Assembly (NCBI GenBank): GCA_002084765.1
Contig: NBMB01000030.1
Coordinates: 1 to 30,790, forward strand
DNA: 30,790 bases
Reading direction: 5' to 3'
From: Candidatus Cloacimonetes bacterium 4572_55
GTDB taxonomy: Bacteria; 4572-55
A model generated the notes under the pieces. The model did not search any database. It had not been told where the DNA came from and was given only the letters and a program-made list of their open reading frames with translations. Made by a program: the position numbers and the translations under genes. Every line of letters begins with the position of its first letter. The first letter of the stretch is position 1. Below are positions 17,901 through 24,862 of the stretch, in pieces.

Positions 17901-19631
17901 GATATCCAGACCGATCAGCGGCATAAGTATATCGGTGCATTGGTCGATAATTTCTCGATAGAGCGGCTCTGTCCGATACAATCCCTCGCCCATATTGACG
18001 TGGTGCGCGCCGTGGCCGGAGATCATAAATACGATCTCATTGTCATCCATTTTATATGCGCCTGTATGAACCCGCTCCGGCTTTTTGAACCGTAGGACGT
18101 CAACAGCGTCGTCGATATTTTGACAGACCGCGATCCGACGATGCAGAAAATCCCGACGCCCGGTATGCAGCGTATATGCCGCGTCCGCCAGACTCATCTC
18201 TCTGTTCTGGTCGAAATAATCAGCCAGATTTTTCGTTGCATTTTCCAGAGCCTCTTTGCTCCTCGCTGAGAGCGTCACGAGTTGCCAAGTCCGATTTGTG
18301 GTCGATTCCGCGGTATCCAGTGCCTCTTCCAGGATGACATGAGCGTTTGTCCCGCCAAGACCAAAGGAGCTGACTCCGGCTCGACGCGGATCCATAGACT
18401 CTGGCCAGTCCGTCAGTTCCACGTTGACGTAAAAGGGGCTGTGGGAAAAATGAATCCTTGGATTGGGTTTTTGGAAATGGAGCGATGGGGGAATTTTTTC
18501 ATATTTCAACGCCAGGGCGGCTTTGATAAATCCTGCGACGCCCGCGGCTCTGTCTAAATGCCCAACATTGGTTTTGACAGAGCCGATCGAACAATAGTCC
18601 TTTTGATCTGAAGTCTCTCGAAAGGCTCGGGTCAGCGCGGCGATTTCTATGGGGTCGCCCAACTCAGTGCCGGTTCCGTGCGCCTCTATATATGAGATCG
18701 TGCCCGCGGAGATACCAGCCGCGTTTATCGCGGATGAGATCGCGTCTGCCTGACCGTCAAGGCCCGGCGCGGTGAAGCCGACTTTGACCGACCCGTCGTT
18801 GTTGACTGCAGAGCCTTTGATCACGGCATACACATGGTCTCTGTCCTCAAGCGCGTCGATCAAAGGTTTCAAGGCCACAATTCCCACGCCGCTTCCGCCG
18901 ACCATGCCCTGAGCGTTGGCGTCAAAAGCGCGGCAATGACCGTCTGGGGAAAGCACCATTCCCGATTGATAGAGATAGCCGACTCGATGCGGAACTTGGA
19001 TCGATATGCCGCCAGCCAACGCCATGTCGCACTCGCCGTTCAGCAGGCTCTGGCAAGCGAGATGAATAGCGACCAACGACGTGGAACATGCGGTTTGCAC
19101 GTCTAAGCTCGGTCCTTTGAGATTGAGTTTATATGAAACGCGGGTGGTCAGAAAATCTTTGTCATTCGAGACCACTGTTTGGAAACTGCCTTGGAGATCG
19201 ATCAGGTCTCGGTTGCCATAGATATTATTTAGAAGATACGTGCTCATGGCGGAGCCGCCAAATACACCGATTAAGCCCGGATAGGTTTGTGGATCATATC
19301 CTGCATCTTCTAACGCGACCCATGATTGCTCTAAAAAAATACGTTGCTGCGGGTCCATCATCTCCGCTTCCCGGGGACTGATCCCGAAAAACTCAGCGTC
19401 AAAGCCGTCGATTTCAGGCAGAATCCCGCTCGCTCCGACATAATTCGGATTGTCTATCAATGATTGATCGACTCCAGATTCCAAAAGCTCCTGGTCGGTA
19501 AAACGGGTGATCGATTCCACTCCATCGTGCAGATTTTTCCAAAACTCTCTCGGATTTTCCGCTCCTGGCACGCGGCACGACATACCGATAATCGCGATTT
19601 CCGAACCCTGAGAATCCTGATAATGATCCAT
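14916..19631 (-). CDS. Type I PKS, single module KS-AT-KR-ACP
   Basis: The protein has 1571 residues. The ketosynthase (about 10-440) has Cys182 in TACSTS, His318 in EAHGTGT and His358 in TNVGH. The acyltransferase (about 533-840) has nucleophile Ser630 in GHSSGE. Its specificity motif is CASH (726-729), which is neither the HAFH of malonyl nor the YASH of methylmalonyl loaders, and the usual GQG is GHG (SGHGAHH). An Asp/Gln/Lys-Ser-Ala repeat (about 924-959) precedes the ketoreductase, which has GGLGGVG near 1191, Lys1314, a Ser cluster near 1337-1341 and Tyr1353 and Asn1357 in AYCAANEF. The ACP has Ser1511 in DLGGHSLLG. No DH, ER, MT or loading domain is present, so one beta-hydroxyacyl extension is predicted. 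The ATG has AAGGAG 8 bp upstream. The acidic C-terminal tail (EREEIEI) fits docking to the basic TubC-like domain of the next protein. Confidence 0.95.
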   Translation of the reverse strand: MDHYQDSQGSEIAIIGMSCRVPGAENPREFWKNLHDGVESITRFTDQELLESGVDQSLIDNPNYVGASGILPEIDGFDAEFFGISPREAEMMDPQQRIFLEQSWVALEDAGYDPQTYPGLIGVFGGSAMSTYLLNNIYGNRDLIDLQGSFQTVVSNDKDFLTTRVSYKLNLKGPSLDVQTACSTSLVAIHLACQSLLNGECDMALAGGISIQVPHRVGYLYQSGMVLSPDGHCRAFDANAQGMVGGSGVGIVALKPLIDALEDRDHVYAVIKGSAVNNDGSVKVGFTAPGLDGQADAISSAINAAGISAGTISYIEAHGTGTELGDPIEIAALTRAFRETSDQKDYCSIGSVKTNVGHLDRAAGVAGFIKAALALKYEKIPPSLHFQKPNPRIHFSHSPFYVNVELTDWPESMDPRRAGVSSFGLGGTNAHVILEEALDTAESTTNRTWQLVTLSARSKEALENATKNLADYFDQNREMSLADAAYTLHTGRRDFLHRRIAVCQNIDDAVDVLRFKKPERVHTGAYKMDDNEIVFMISGHGAHHVNMGEGLYRTEPLYREIIDQCTDILMPLIGLDIRDILYPDESDAAQSRDLLSQLHISQPTLFMVEYALAKLLISWGIRPGAMIGHSSGEYVAACISGVFSLEDGLTLISSRGRLIEKTEPGAMLTVPLPAEEVASLLEKELSLAAINADSFTVVAGACDLVEKLNAQFEERGVECRLLHIPCASHSTLMEPIMDAFAQEVKKIELHPPQLPYISNVSGTWITPEEATDPYYWVDHLRQTVRFSEGLAEILKTPNQILLEVGPGRSLSSFARQHQDQKPNHLILTTMRHPKEQQADSAFLLNTIGKIWLNHGNVDWEAFYEREYRYRVSLPAYPFEKRSYWVEPNPLDYQAGENTPKMDKKSDMGDWFYVPTWQRLVDPVQSADQSAKSADQSAKSADKSAKSADKSAKSADQSADPGWLILADEKGLGSALATRLRKKGASTVIVRVGENFSKNHEEEYRLNPSKKSDFERLIQELKAQNKLPERILHLWTLDKTPQPVLENLDQIQDRGFYSLIYLTQTLGQAVLRENRLRIDAVTANLYEVTGEDLLYPEDTPIIGAIKIIPQEYQSIKCRNIDISLADLSDDPASKKIDADMVDRILMELEAENDDPIVAHRGKYRWRESFEPAYLKESPPIRLKNQGVYLVTGGLGGVGFSIAKGLAEKIQARLILLGRSSSPPRDEWQKWLAEHDEKEATSEKIRRMMELEEMGAQFRVFSADVGDLEQMRKVVEESIAHFGQINGVIHSAGVADYAGIIHARTRDDIEEVMRPKVRGTLVLDRVLRDAKPDFIALCSSLSSILYHTKFGQVAYCAANEFLDAYSYHKTASDGLFTVAINWTDWVEVGLSVKAAEKWAESYDGPSLLLDEITPTEGVEIFQRIVESTYQRVATSTRDLKAIKNEVARIIKTFLNASEKKNQSKSSHQRPKLNTDYAAPRDDIETALVGIWQDLLGVSPVGVNDNFFDLGGHSLLGTQLVSRVQEQFHTTLPLQSLFEKSTVAQLSDFIRQLQSTQVFSDAPTTSGEREEIEI
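16755..16862 (-). repeat. In-frame tandem repeat in the PKS AT-KR linker (21-bp unit)
   Basis: On the plus strand a 12-bp half unit GTCCGCAGATTG is followed by four 21-bp units (GTCCGCAGATTTCGCAGATT plus T or G) and another half unit. Being a multiple of three, the array stays open and encodes Ser-Ala-Asp/Lys-Gln/Lys repeats. The unit resembles repeats in intergenic DNA at 21599-21694. Confidence 0.95.
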
Positions 19632-19653
19632 ATTGCCTTCTCCTTAACTTTTA

Positions 19654-19730
19654 GCGAATACGAACAGAAGTATTATTGCTTTTTGGCATAGATCTATGGA
19701 AAACATACTTCTTTCAAAATTCATATTCGC
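19654..19730. promoter_or_regulatory. Large nested dyad upstream of the PKS start (operator or leader hairpin)
   Basis: Both arms, read outside-in, contain GCGAATA, GAA and AGAAGTAT in the same order: left arm at 19654-19673, right arm as reverse complement at 19705-19730. The centre is the perfect 12-bp palindrome CATAGATCTATG (19687-19698). Spacers between blocks differ (1 versus 7 bp). It lies 23-99 bp before the ATG and directly below the -10 box. It could be a regulator binding site or a structured mRNA leader. Confidence 0.7.
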
Positions 19731-19758
19731 AATATATGATGATTTCTTTGCATGTCAA
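19731..19758 (-). promoter_or_regulatory. Sigma70-type promoter of the PKS-NRPS operon
   Basis: On the minus strand a perfect TTGACA (19753-19758) is spaced 16 bp from TATATT (19731-19736). The start point would be near 19724, about 93 bp before the PKS ATG at 19631. The nested dyad begins immediately downstream of the -10 box. Confidence 0.65.
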
Positions 19759-19881
19759 TGGCAAAGATATACTCGTTTGTAGGTATATGTTTCAATCCAA
19801 TAAAATAATCGACATATCCCAGCGAAAGCCGTAGACTTAGGCGACAAAATCGATTTTTTTTTCTGATTTATCATTCTATCA

Positions 19882-19910
19882 TTGATAACTGTCAGATTTT
19901 AATATATATT
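19882..19910 (+). promoter_or_regulatory. Sigma70-type promoter of the DUF4301 gene
   Basis: TTGATA (19882-19887) is spaced 17 bp from TATATT (19905-19910), each one mismatch from consensus. Transcription would start near 19917 and give a leader of about 130 nt before the ATG at 20046. Confidence 0.5.
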
Positions 19911-20045
19911 TTCTGTAAGTATTTGTTCAACTCGGGAGGTCCTACGGAGCTTCTCGAAGAAGTCTTGTAACCCTTATCGATTTCATAGTTATTGCATGAG
20001 AAATAGTTTTGGCGTTAATCAAAAATTTACTTTCTTGGGGGAAAA

Positions 20046-21596
20046 ATGGGTGATCTATTCACGAATGAGGATATTCGTCAAATTCAAGAAAAAGGGATGA
20101 CTCTTGAGCAAGTCATGGGACAGGCGGAGTTGTTTCGTCGAGGCATTCTGCAGGCTATTCCTGACCGTCCCTGCTTGATTGGGGACGGCATTGTATCCAT
20201 ACCGGACAGCGACGCCAATAGATTGACCGCTTTATATCAGGACGCGGCTGAGAAAGGTCGAACAATGAAATTTGTTCCGGCTTCTGGAGCGGCAAGCCGG
20301 ATGTTTCGGTCGTTGCAGTCGGTCAACAATCAATATAAACAGTTGAATCATAAAGAGTTGGCGAAAGGGATAAAGGCAAATAGACCGGATCATCAACTTA
20401 CCCTCTATTATATTGAACAGATCGAAGATATTGCTTTTTATGACGATTTGAGAATGGCTTTGGAGCAAGCGGGATATGACATAGCTAAACTGCTTAATTC
20501 GAGCGTTTATAAGCTGATTCTCGAATATACGCTGACTCCAGCCGGGTTGAACTATGCCAATCAGCCCAAAGGAATGATCAAATTTCATCGCTATGCAGAT
20601 CATGTCCGCACTGCTTTTGAAGAACATTTGGTCGAAGCCGCGGCGCACACCACGGATAAACTCCACTTTACTGTTCCGTCAAATCATTGGACTGATATAG
20701 AGAGCTTTTTGGATCGGATGAAGCCGCGCTATGAGCCCGAAGGACGCCCATTCCAAATTGGCTATTCTGTCCAAAAATCTTCCACCGATACCATCGGTTT
20801 TGAGATGACCGAGGATCGACCCTTTCGGGATCGGTCAGGTCGATTGGTTTTTCGTCCTGGCGGGCATGGCGCGTTGCTGGAAAATTTGAATGAGCTACAA
20901 GGCGATCTGATTTTTATCAAGAATATCGATAATGTGGTACCGGACCGGCTAAAGTCGGAAACGATTCGCTATAAATATCTGCTTGCCGGTTACTTGATCG
21001 ATCTCCAGAGCAAGAGCTTCGACTATCTTCAACGGATTGCTTCCGGAGATGCCGATAAGCCTTTTATAGAGAAAGCGTTACAGTTTGCCCGACGTCAGCT
21101 CCATATTTTCATTCCCGATCATATCAAAAAGGGTTCAGCCTCAAGCCGGATCGGTTTCTTAAGGGAAAAGCTGAATCGTCCCATGCGAGTATGCGGCATG
21201 GTAGAAAATGAAGGCGAGCCTGGAGGAGGTCCTTACTGGGTCACACAACGTGACGGCTCAATTTCCTTGCAAATTCTCGAATCTTCCCAGATCAACATAA
21301 ATTCAGCGGAACAGCAGGCGATTATGCGCCGCTCCACGCACTTCAACCCGGTCGATCTGGTTTGCGCAGTACGCGACTATAAGGGAGAGCCGTTCGACTT
21401 AATTCGTTACCGAGACCCGGATACCGCTTTTATTTCCAATAAGTCAAAAGAAGGAAAGGAGATGCGGGCACTGGAGCTTCCGGGTCTTTGGAACGGTGCT
21501 ATGGCTGATTGGATCACCTTATTTGTCGAAGTCCCTTTGATCACCTTTAATCCGGTCAAAACCGTTTTTGATCTGTTGAGAAAAGAGCATCGTTAA
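20046..21596 (+). CDS. DUF4301 family protein
   Basis: This 516-residue soluble protein has no signal peptide or membrane segment. The stretch KFVPASGAASRMF (about 75-87), the later GGHGALLENLNEL and DLIFIKNIDNVVPD, and the C-terminal RSTHFNPVDLVCAVRDYKG are the features by which I recognise the DUF4301 family, found mainly in Bacteroidetes and relatives. The sugar-nucleotidyltransferase-like look of KFVPASGAASRM and GGHGALLENL suggests nucleotide or phosphate binding, but the function is not established. The start ATG has a G-rich ribosome binding site (TTGGGGGA) 4-8 bp upstream. It is transcribed divergently from the PKS operon and converges on the PorV-like gene, so it is probably not part of the cluster. 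It is the only confident plus-strand gene in the window. Confidence 0.82.
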   Translation: MGDLFTNEDIRQIQEKGMTLEQVMGQAELFRRGILQAIPDRPCLIGDGIVSIPDSDANRLTALYQDAAEKGRTMKFVPASGAASRMFRSLQSVNNQYKQLNHKELAKGIKANRPDHQLTLYYIEQIEDIAFYDDLRMALEQAGYDIAKLLNSSVYKLILEYTLTPAGLNYANQPKGMIKFHRYADHVRTAFEEHLVEAAAHTTDKLHFTVPSNHWTDIESFLDRMKPRYEPEGRPFQIGYSVQKSSTDTIGFEMTEDRPFRDRSGRLVFRPGGHGALLENLNELQGDLIFIKNIDNVVPDRLKSETIRYKYLLAGYLIDLQSKSFDYLQRIASGDADKPFIEKALQFARRQLHIFIPDHIKKGSASSRIGFLREKLNRPMRVCGMVENEGEPGGGPYWVTQRDGSISLQILESSQININSAEQQAIMRRSTHFNPVDLVCAVRDYKGEPFDLIRYRDPDTAFISNKSKEGKEMRALELPGLWNGAMADWITLFVEVPLITFNPVKTVFDLLRKEHR

Positions 21597-21598
21597 GA

Positions 21599-21694
21599 GT
21601 CCACAGATTTCGCTATATCTTTAACTCTTTAACTATCAATCCTTAATCTGCGGACAAATTCGATCCACAGATTACGCTGATTAATCGGATTAAG
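21599..21694. repeat. Cluster of CAGATT-type short repeats between convergent genes
   Basis: Three copies of a short repeat occur here: GTCCACAGATTTCGC (21599-21613), an inverted copy TTAATCTGCGGACAAATT (21643-21660), and TCCACAGATTACGC (21664-21677). The second and third form a hairpin, TAATCTGCGGA with TCCACAGATTA (21644-21654/21664-21674, one mismatch, 9-nt loop). It lies between the 3' ends of the DUF4301 and PorV-like genes. It has no T-run, so it is not a classical terminator, but it may still act as one. Confidence 0.6.
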
Positions 21695-21728
21695 AATGAA
21701 GGAAATCATGGGTAGAGGAGGTCGTTAA

Positions 21729-22754
21729 TCAGAAGAGGAGACCCGCTCCAAATCGCTGCAAGTTCCCCAAGTCGGACATATCGCTGTATGAATAATCGAA
21801 CCGGATTTTGTGGCGGATCAGGTCTAAGGCGATTCCGAATCCGAGACTGAACGTTTCAGTATCGTGATTCAACCGGTTGCCCCCTCGCAGAAAAAGCATC
21901 TCGCGCCAGCCATATTCCAGCCCAAAACTCAGTGTCTCATCAGCGTCGTTCACATGATAGCCGTCAATTGTGACGATCAATTTTTGATCTTCATGCGGGA
22001 CAAAGCTCCGCTCTCCTCCCACTGCCTCGACTGCGAGTCCGAGCCGAAATATCATTGGTAATGACCAGCCCTGTGTCTCTAATTTTCCCGGCGTCAGCGG
22101 ATTGCTATGTGTCAGTTGGTCGTCATAAGAGATAAGCAAATCCCGTCCGTCCGGAGACATCTTACCGCCAAAATTACACATGCCCATTCCGATCCGCATC
22201 CCCCGAAAATCGGTGTGGAGAAGCCCTCCCACATCAAAAGCCACGGTTTCCGCGCTTTCATTGAACAGGGTTTGCTGCACATATTTTGCCGTGAATCCAA
22301 AACTGAATCGATCCGTCATCCGTCGTGCGTATGTCAATCCGATAGCCACATCTCGAGCGTCAAAATTCACGCCTGTGCCTCCCGGAAACTCCACCGTTGT
22401 CTGTTCCATCTCTGGCGCGTACAAAGTCGTCAAACTCACGCCGATTGTGGTTGCGTCGGAAAAGGGTAATATCGCCGCGGCATACCCGTGATTGATCTCG
22501 GCAAAAGACTCGGTGTAAGAAAACACAAATTGCTTGTCACGCAGCCAGCCTGCTCCAGCCGGATTCCAATAAAGCGTGGTCGCATCGTCCGCTAACGCTG
22601 CGAAACTTCCACCCATAGCCGCGGCTCTCGCGCCGATTCCGATCTTCAAAAATTGTGCGGCATTGGCACCTGCCTTTGTATTTGCCGACCCATTCCTGAT
22701 CGAAAAAAATATGAATCCAAATAGTAATAACGAAACAATTGAATACCTACGCAT
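21729..22754 (-). CDS. PorV/PorQ-family outer-membrane protein
   Basis: This 341-residue protein has a signal peptide (MRRYSIVSLLLFGFIFFS, cleavage probably after NGSA). The hallmark PorV/PorQ opening follows: AAQFLKIGIGARAAAMGGSFAALADDATTLYWNPAG in the literature-type order, here at about residues 33-67. Alternating beta strands continue to a C-terminal Phe (GAGLLF), typical of FadL-like barrels. PorV is the shuttle component of the type IX secretion system that delivers cargo with C-terminal sorting domains to surface attachment; other family members have undefined roles. A perfect AGGAGG lies 6 bp before the ATG. A 9-bp hairpin is found about 47 bp upstream of the start. The C-terminal tail of a possible T9SS cargo at the right edge of the window fits this assignment, but which PorV subtype this is cannot be told. 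Confidence 0.85.
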   Translation of the reverse strand: MRRYSIVSLLLFGFIFFSIRNGSANTKAGANAAQFLKIGIGARAAAMGGSFAALADDATTLYWNPAGAGWLRDKQFVFSYTESFAEINHGYAAAILPFSDATTIGVSLTTLYAPEMEQTTVEFPGGTGVNFDARDVAIGLTYARRMTDRFSFGFTAKYVQQTLFNESAETVAFDVGGLLHTDFRGMRIGMGMCNFGGKMSPDGRDLLISYDDQLTHSNPLTPGKLETQGWSLPMIFRLGLAVEAVGGERSFVPHEDQKLIVTIDGYHVNDADETLSFGLEYGWREMLFLRGGNRLNHDTETFSLGFGIALDLIRHKIRFDYSYSDMSDLGNLQRFGAGLLF

Positions 22755-22800
22755 TTTACGCCTCCTATCTTACTTATAAATCAGTGTATTACGATCTCAC

Positions 22801-22825
22801 GTAACGCAGCGTTTTTCTGCGTTAC
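22801..22825. other. Perfect 9-bp hairpin in the leader of the PorV-like gene
   Basis: GTAACGCAG (22801-22809) pairs with CTGCGTTAC (22817-22825) across a 7-nt loop. It has no T-tract in either direction, so I do not call it a terminator. It could be a leader structure or a small repeat. Confidence 0.5.
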
Positions 22826-22915
22826 GACTCCTATACCCATATCAGGAATAATAAACCTTCAAGGGAAAACTGTCAACCGATTTATTTCGGGGAGCCGCGA
22901 TACTTCCCATACTCT

Positions 22916-22963
22916 ATAAAAAAAAAGCAAAAAAAGGAGCCAGTAAATAACCGGCTCCTTTTT
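22916..22963 (-). terminator. Rho-independent terminator after the cDPG synthetase-like gene
   Basis: AAAAAGGAGCC (minus strand, 22953-22963) pairs with GGCTCCTTTTT (22931-22941) across an 11-nt loop, followed by a long T-rich run. It lies about 36 bp past the stop codon of the 22999-24312 gene. The segment just before it on that strand (22963-22981) contains another CTGCGTAATTTGCGG-type short repeat. Confidence 0.85.
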
Positions 22964-22998
22964 ATCTGCGTAATTTGCGGACCAATAACACCCGAATT

Positions 22999-24312
22999 TT
23001 ATTTGAACTTCGCCAATGCGTCGGTCAGATCGGGTTTGCCAATAGCTTGCAGATTATAAGAGACACTGACAGCGGGTTTGTCGATCTTTATCACCCGGCG
23101 GAGATCAATTGGCGTGCCGATCACTACAGCCTCGGCGTCTGAATTGGCGATCGTTTCCTCCAGATCTTTCATTTGGTGCTCTCCATATCCCATTGCCGGC
23201 AACAACGCGCCGATATCGGGATATTTTTCAAACGTTTCGGTAATGCTTCCGACGGTGAAAGGTTTGGGATCGATCAGCTCGGACGCTCCGAATTTCAGAG
23301 CCGCCATGACGCCCGCGCCATATTTCATTCCACCATGAGTCAGGGTGGGTCCGTCTTCCACCACCAGGACGCGTTTATTGAGGATCACATCCCCATTTTC
23401 TACAAAAATAGGCGAAGCCGCGTCAATCACCATAGCTTTGGGATTATTTTTGCGAACTGTTTCCCGCACCTCTTCGGTATCCGTGTAATTTGCCGTGACA
23501 ATCTTATTGATTATTACCACGTCGGCGAGCAGCAGGGCAGTCTCTCCGGGATAATAACTGACCTCGTCTCCGGGTCGATGTGGATCTACAATTGTAATTG
23601 TCAAGTCGGGCTGATAGAAAGAAAAATCATTATTTCCACCGTCCCAAACAATGATATCCGCCTCTTTTTCCGCTTCGGCAAGAATTGCGCCATAATCAAC
23701 GCCGGAATAGATCACATTTCCTCGTGTGATATGCGGCTCATACTCTTCCATCTCTTCGATGGTGCAGTTATGCTTTTTCAGATCGTCCAGCGAGGCAAAC
23801 CTTTGGACCTTTTGCGCCACCAGATCGCCGTACGGCATGGGATGGCGGATAGCGACCACTTTTTTGCCCCAATCTTGAAGGATATCAATGACTCGCCGGG
23901 TTGTTTGGCTCTTGCCGCATCCGGTGCGAACAGCGCAAACCGCGATAACCGGCTTCGTGCTTTTGATCATGGTATGCTTGGTTCCCAGAAGACGAAAACT
24001 GGCTCCAGCCGCGTTCACAATGCTGGACTTGTGCATGACGTGCTCATGCGATATATCGCTGTAGCTGAAAACCACATCGTCAATATCATGCTCTTTGATC
24101 AAATCTGTCAAATTATCTTCCGATTCGATCGAAATTCCGTTCGGATAGAGCTTACCGGCTAATTCGGTAGGATATTTCCTTCCGTCAATGTCGGGAATCT
24201 GCGCGGCTGTAAAAGCAACGACCTCATAAGCCTCATTACCACGAAAGTAGGTATTAAAATTATGAAAATCTCGCCCGGCTGCGCCCATGATAATCACCTT
24301 GACTTTATTCAT
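22999..24312 (-). CDS. Cyclic 2,3-diphosphoglycerate synthetase homologue (P-loop GTPase-like)
   Basis: This 437-residue protein has an N-terminal Rossmann-like domain (VKVIIMGAAGRDFHNFN) and a P-loop domain beginning near residue 121 with PVIAVCAVRTGCGKSQTTRR (Walker A GCGKS). DIIVWDGGNNDFSFYQPDL follows, then ADVVIINKI, resembling an NKxD-like G4 site. The order and length match cyclic 2,3-diphosphoglycerate synthetase, which in methanogenic archaea makes the thermoprotectant cDPG from 2,3-DPG with ATP. Bacterial homologues are widespread but their product is not established. GAGG precedes the ATG by about 8 bp. The gene stands alone between a leftward small gene and the terminator at 22916-22963. 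The family assignment is fairly sure and the reaction uncertain. Confidence 0.8.
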   Translation of the reverse strand: MNKVKVIIMGAAGRDFHNFNTYFRGNEAYEVVAFTAAQIPDIDGRKYPTELAGKLYPNGISIESEDNLTDLIKEHDIDDVVFSYSDISHEHVMHKSSIVNAAGASFRLLGTKHTMIKSTKPVIAVCAVRTGCGKSQTTRRVIDILQDWGKKVVAIRHPMPYGDLVAQKVQRFASLDDLKKHNCTIEEMEEYEPHITRGNVIYSGVDYGAILAEAEKEADIIVWDGGNNDFSFYQPDLTITIVDPHRPGDEVSYYPGETALLLADVVIINKIVTANYTDTEEVRETVRKNNPKAMVIDAASPIFVENGDVILNKRVLVVEDGPTLTHGGMKYGAGVMAALKFGASELIDPKPFTVGSITETFEKYPDIGALLPAMGYGEHQMKDLEETIANSDAEAVVIGTPIDLRRVIKIDKPAVSVSYNLQAIGKPDLTDALAKFK

Positions 24313-24392
24313 TCGTTTCCTCTCTTAATCAATACAAGTATAAAAAAAACAAGTATAAAAATATCAAAACATTATAAACATTAACTCAAATA

Positions 24393-24803
24393 TTAACAAG
24401 GCGTCATATATTCGATATCCGATCCATAATGCAAGGACCCCCTTGTCTCATACAGGTCTTCCTCACGAGGGGGGTCTTCCAACATATCCAGTCGGTTTTG
24501 AATCGCGTCTCGAAGCTCGAATCTTTTTGAGCCGATAGCGACCAAACCCGCGGCGATTCCGCCTATGGAAAGAAGCCCCAGAGAAACTGCGCCGATAGCC
24601 ACAACGCCCATTGCCACATTTCCCACGGCAAGCACGCCGCGAGTCACCTTTAGCGAACTTTGCACCCCGCCGATTTCGATGTTTACCAGCGGCATTCCAA
24701 AAAAGTTGGCGTCAGATTTGTAATGAAAATGAGGCAGCGTGGAGACTCCCAGCCGTCGCAATTCTCCTTCTATATGATCCAATCTTTTATGAATATCTGT
24801 CAT
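24393..24803 (-). CDS. Small hypothetical protein with a Gly/Ala-rich hydrophobic repeat segment
   Basis: This is a 136-residue protein. An N-terminal amphipathic helix (MTDIHKRLDHIEGELRRL) is followed by FGMPLVNIEIGG and a segment of about 35 residues (RGVLAVGNVAMGVVAIG...GGIAAGLVAIG). In that segment Gly recurs every five to six residues among small hydrophobics, as in a glycine zipper or left-handed beta-helix-like repeat. A charged tail ends YMTPC. I know proteins with this 'AIGNVAIGVIAIGG' pattern only as uncharacterised. The segment could be membrane-embedded or a repeat solenoid. I start at the ATG at 24803 because GGAG lies 7 bp upstream; the upstream TTG at 24821 has no ribosome binding site. 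It lies between metK and the cDPG synthetase-like gene, with short gaps on both sides. Confidence 0.7.
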   Translation of the reverse strand: MTDIHKRLDHIEGELRRLGVSTLPHFHYKSDANFFGMPLVNIEIGGVQSSLKVTRGVLAVGNVAMGVVAIGAVSLGLLSIGGIAAGLVAIGSKRFELRDAIQNRLDMLEDPPREEDLYETRGSLHYGSDIEYMTPC

Positions 24804-24862
24804 ATCTTTCTCCGTTTCCAAAAAATGATGGGCTTTATTATATTAATTCTATTTTTGGCGGA

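Larger units (their letters stand above)
7347..19631 (-). other. Hybrid PKS-NRPS biosynthetic gene cluster
   Basis: Five same-strand genes form the cluster: PKS, NRPS, methyltransferase, TonB-dependent receptor and aldo/keto reductase. The first three are translationally coupled by ATGA and TAATG overlaps. A promoter with a large dyad lies at one end and tandem terminators at the other. The predicted assembly line has one polyketide extension with ketoreduction and one amino-acid-type addition. There is no loading module, thioesterase, reductase release domain, MbtH protein or phosphopantetheinyl transferase. The starter, release step and carrier activation must come from elsewhere. The receptor suggests that the product, or its metal complex, is taken up across the outer membrane. 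Confidence 0.8.
19632..20045. other. Divergent intergenic control region between PKS and DUF4301 genes
   Basis: This 414-bp AT-rich stretch holds the leftward PKS promoter, a nested dyad in the PKS leader and a rightward promoter for the DUF4301 gene, each listed separately. The remaining part (about 19760-19880 and the leader 19917-20045) shows no ORF, riboswitch or terminator that I recognise. Confidence 0.7.

Noticed and set aside
23173-24162. 329-codon plus-strand ORF opposite the cDPG synthetase-like gene
   Set aside because: It is antisense to a gene with a clear P-loop and family layout. The ORF has no recognisable domain and is rich in His and Ile, as expected of a shadow frame.
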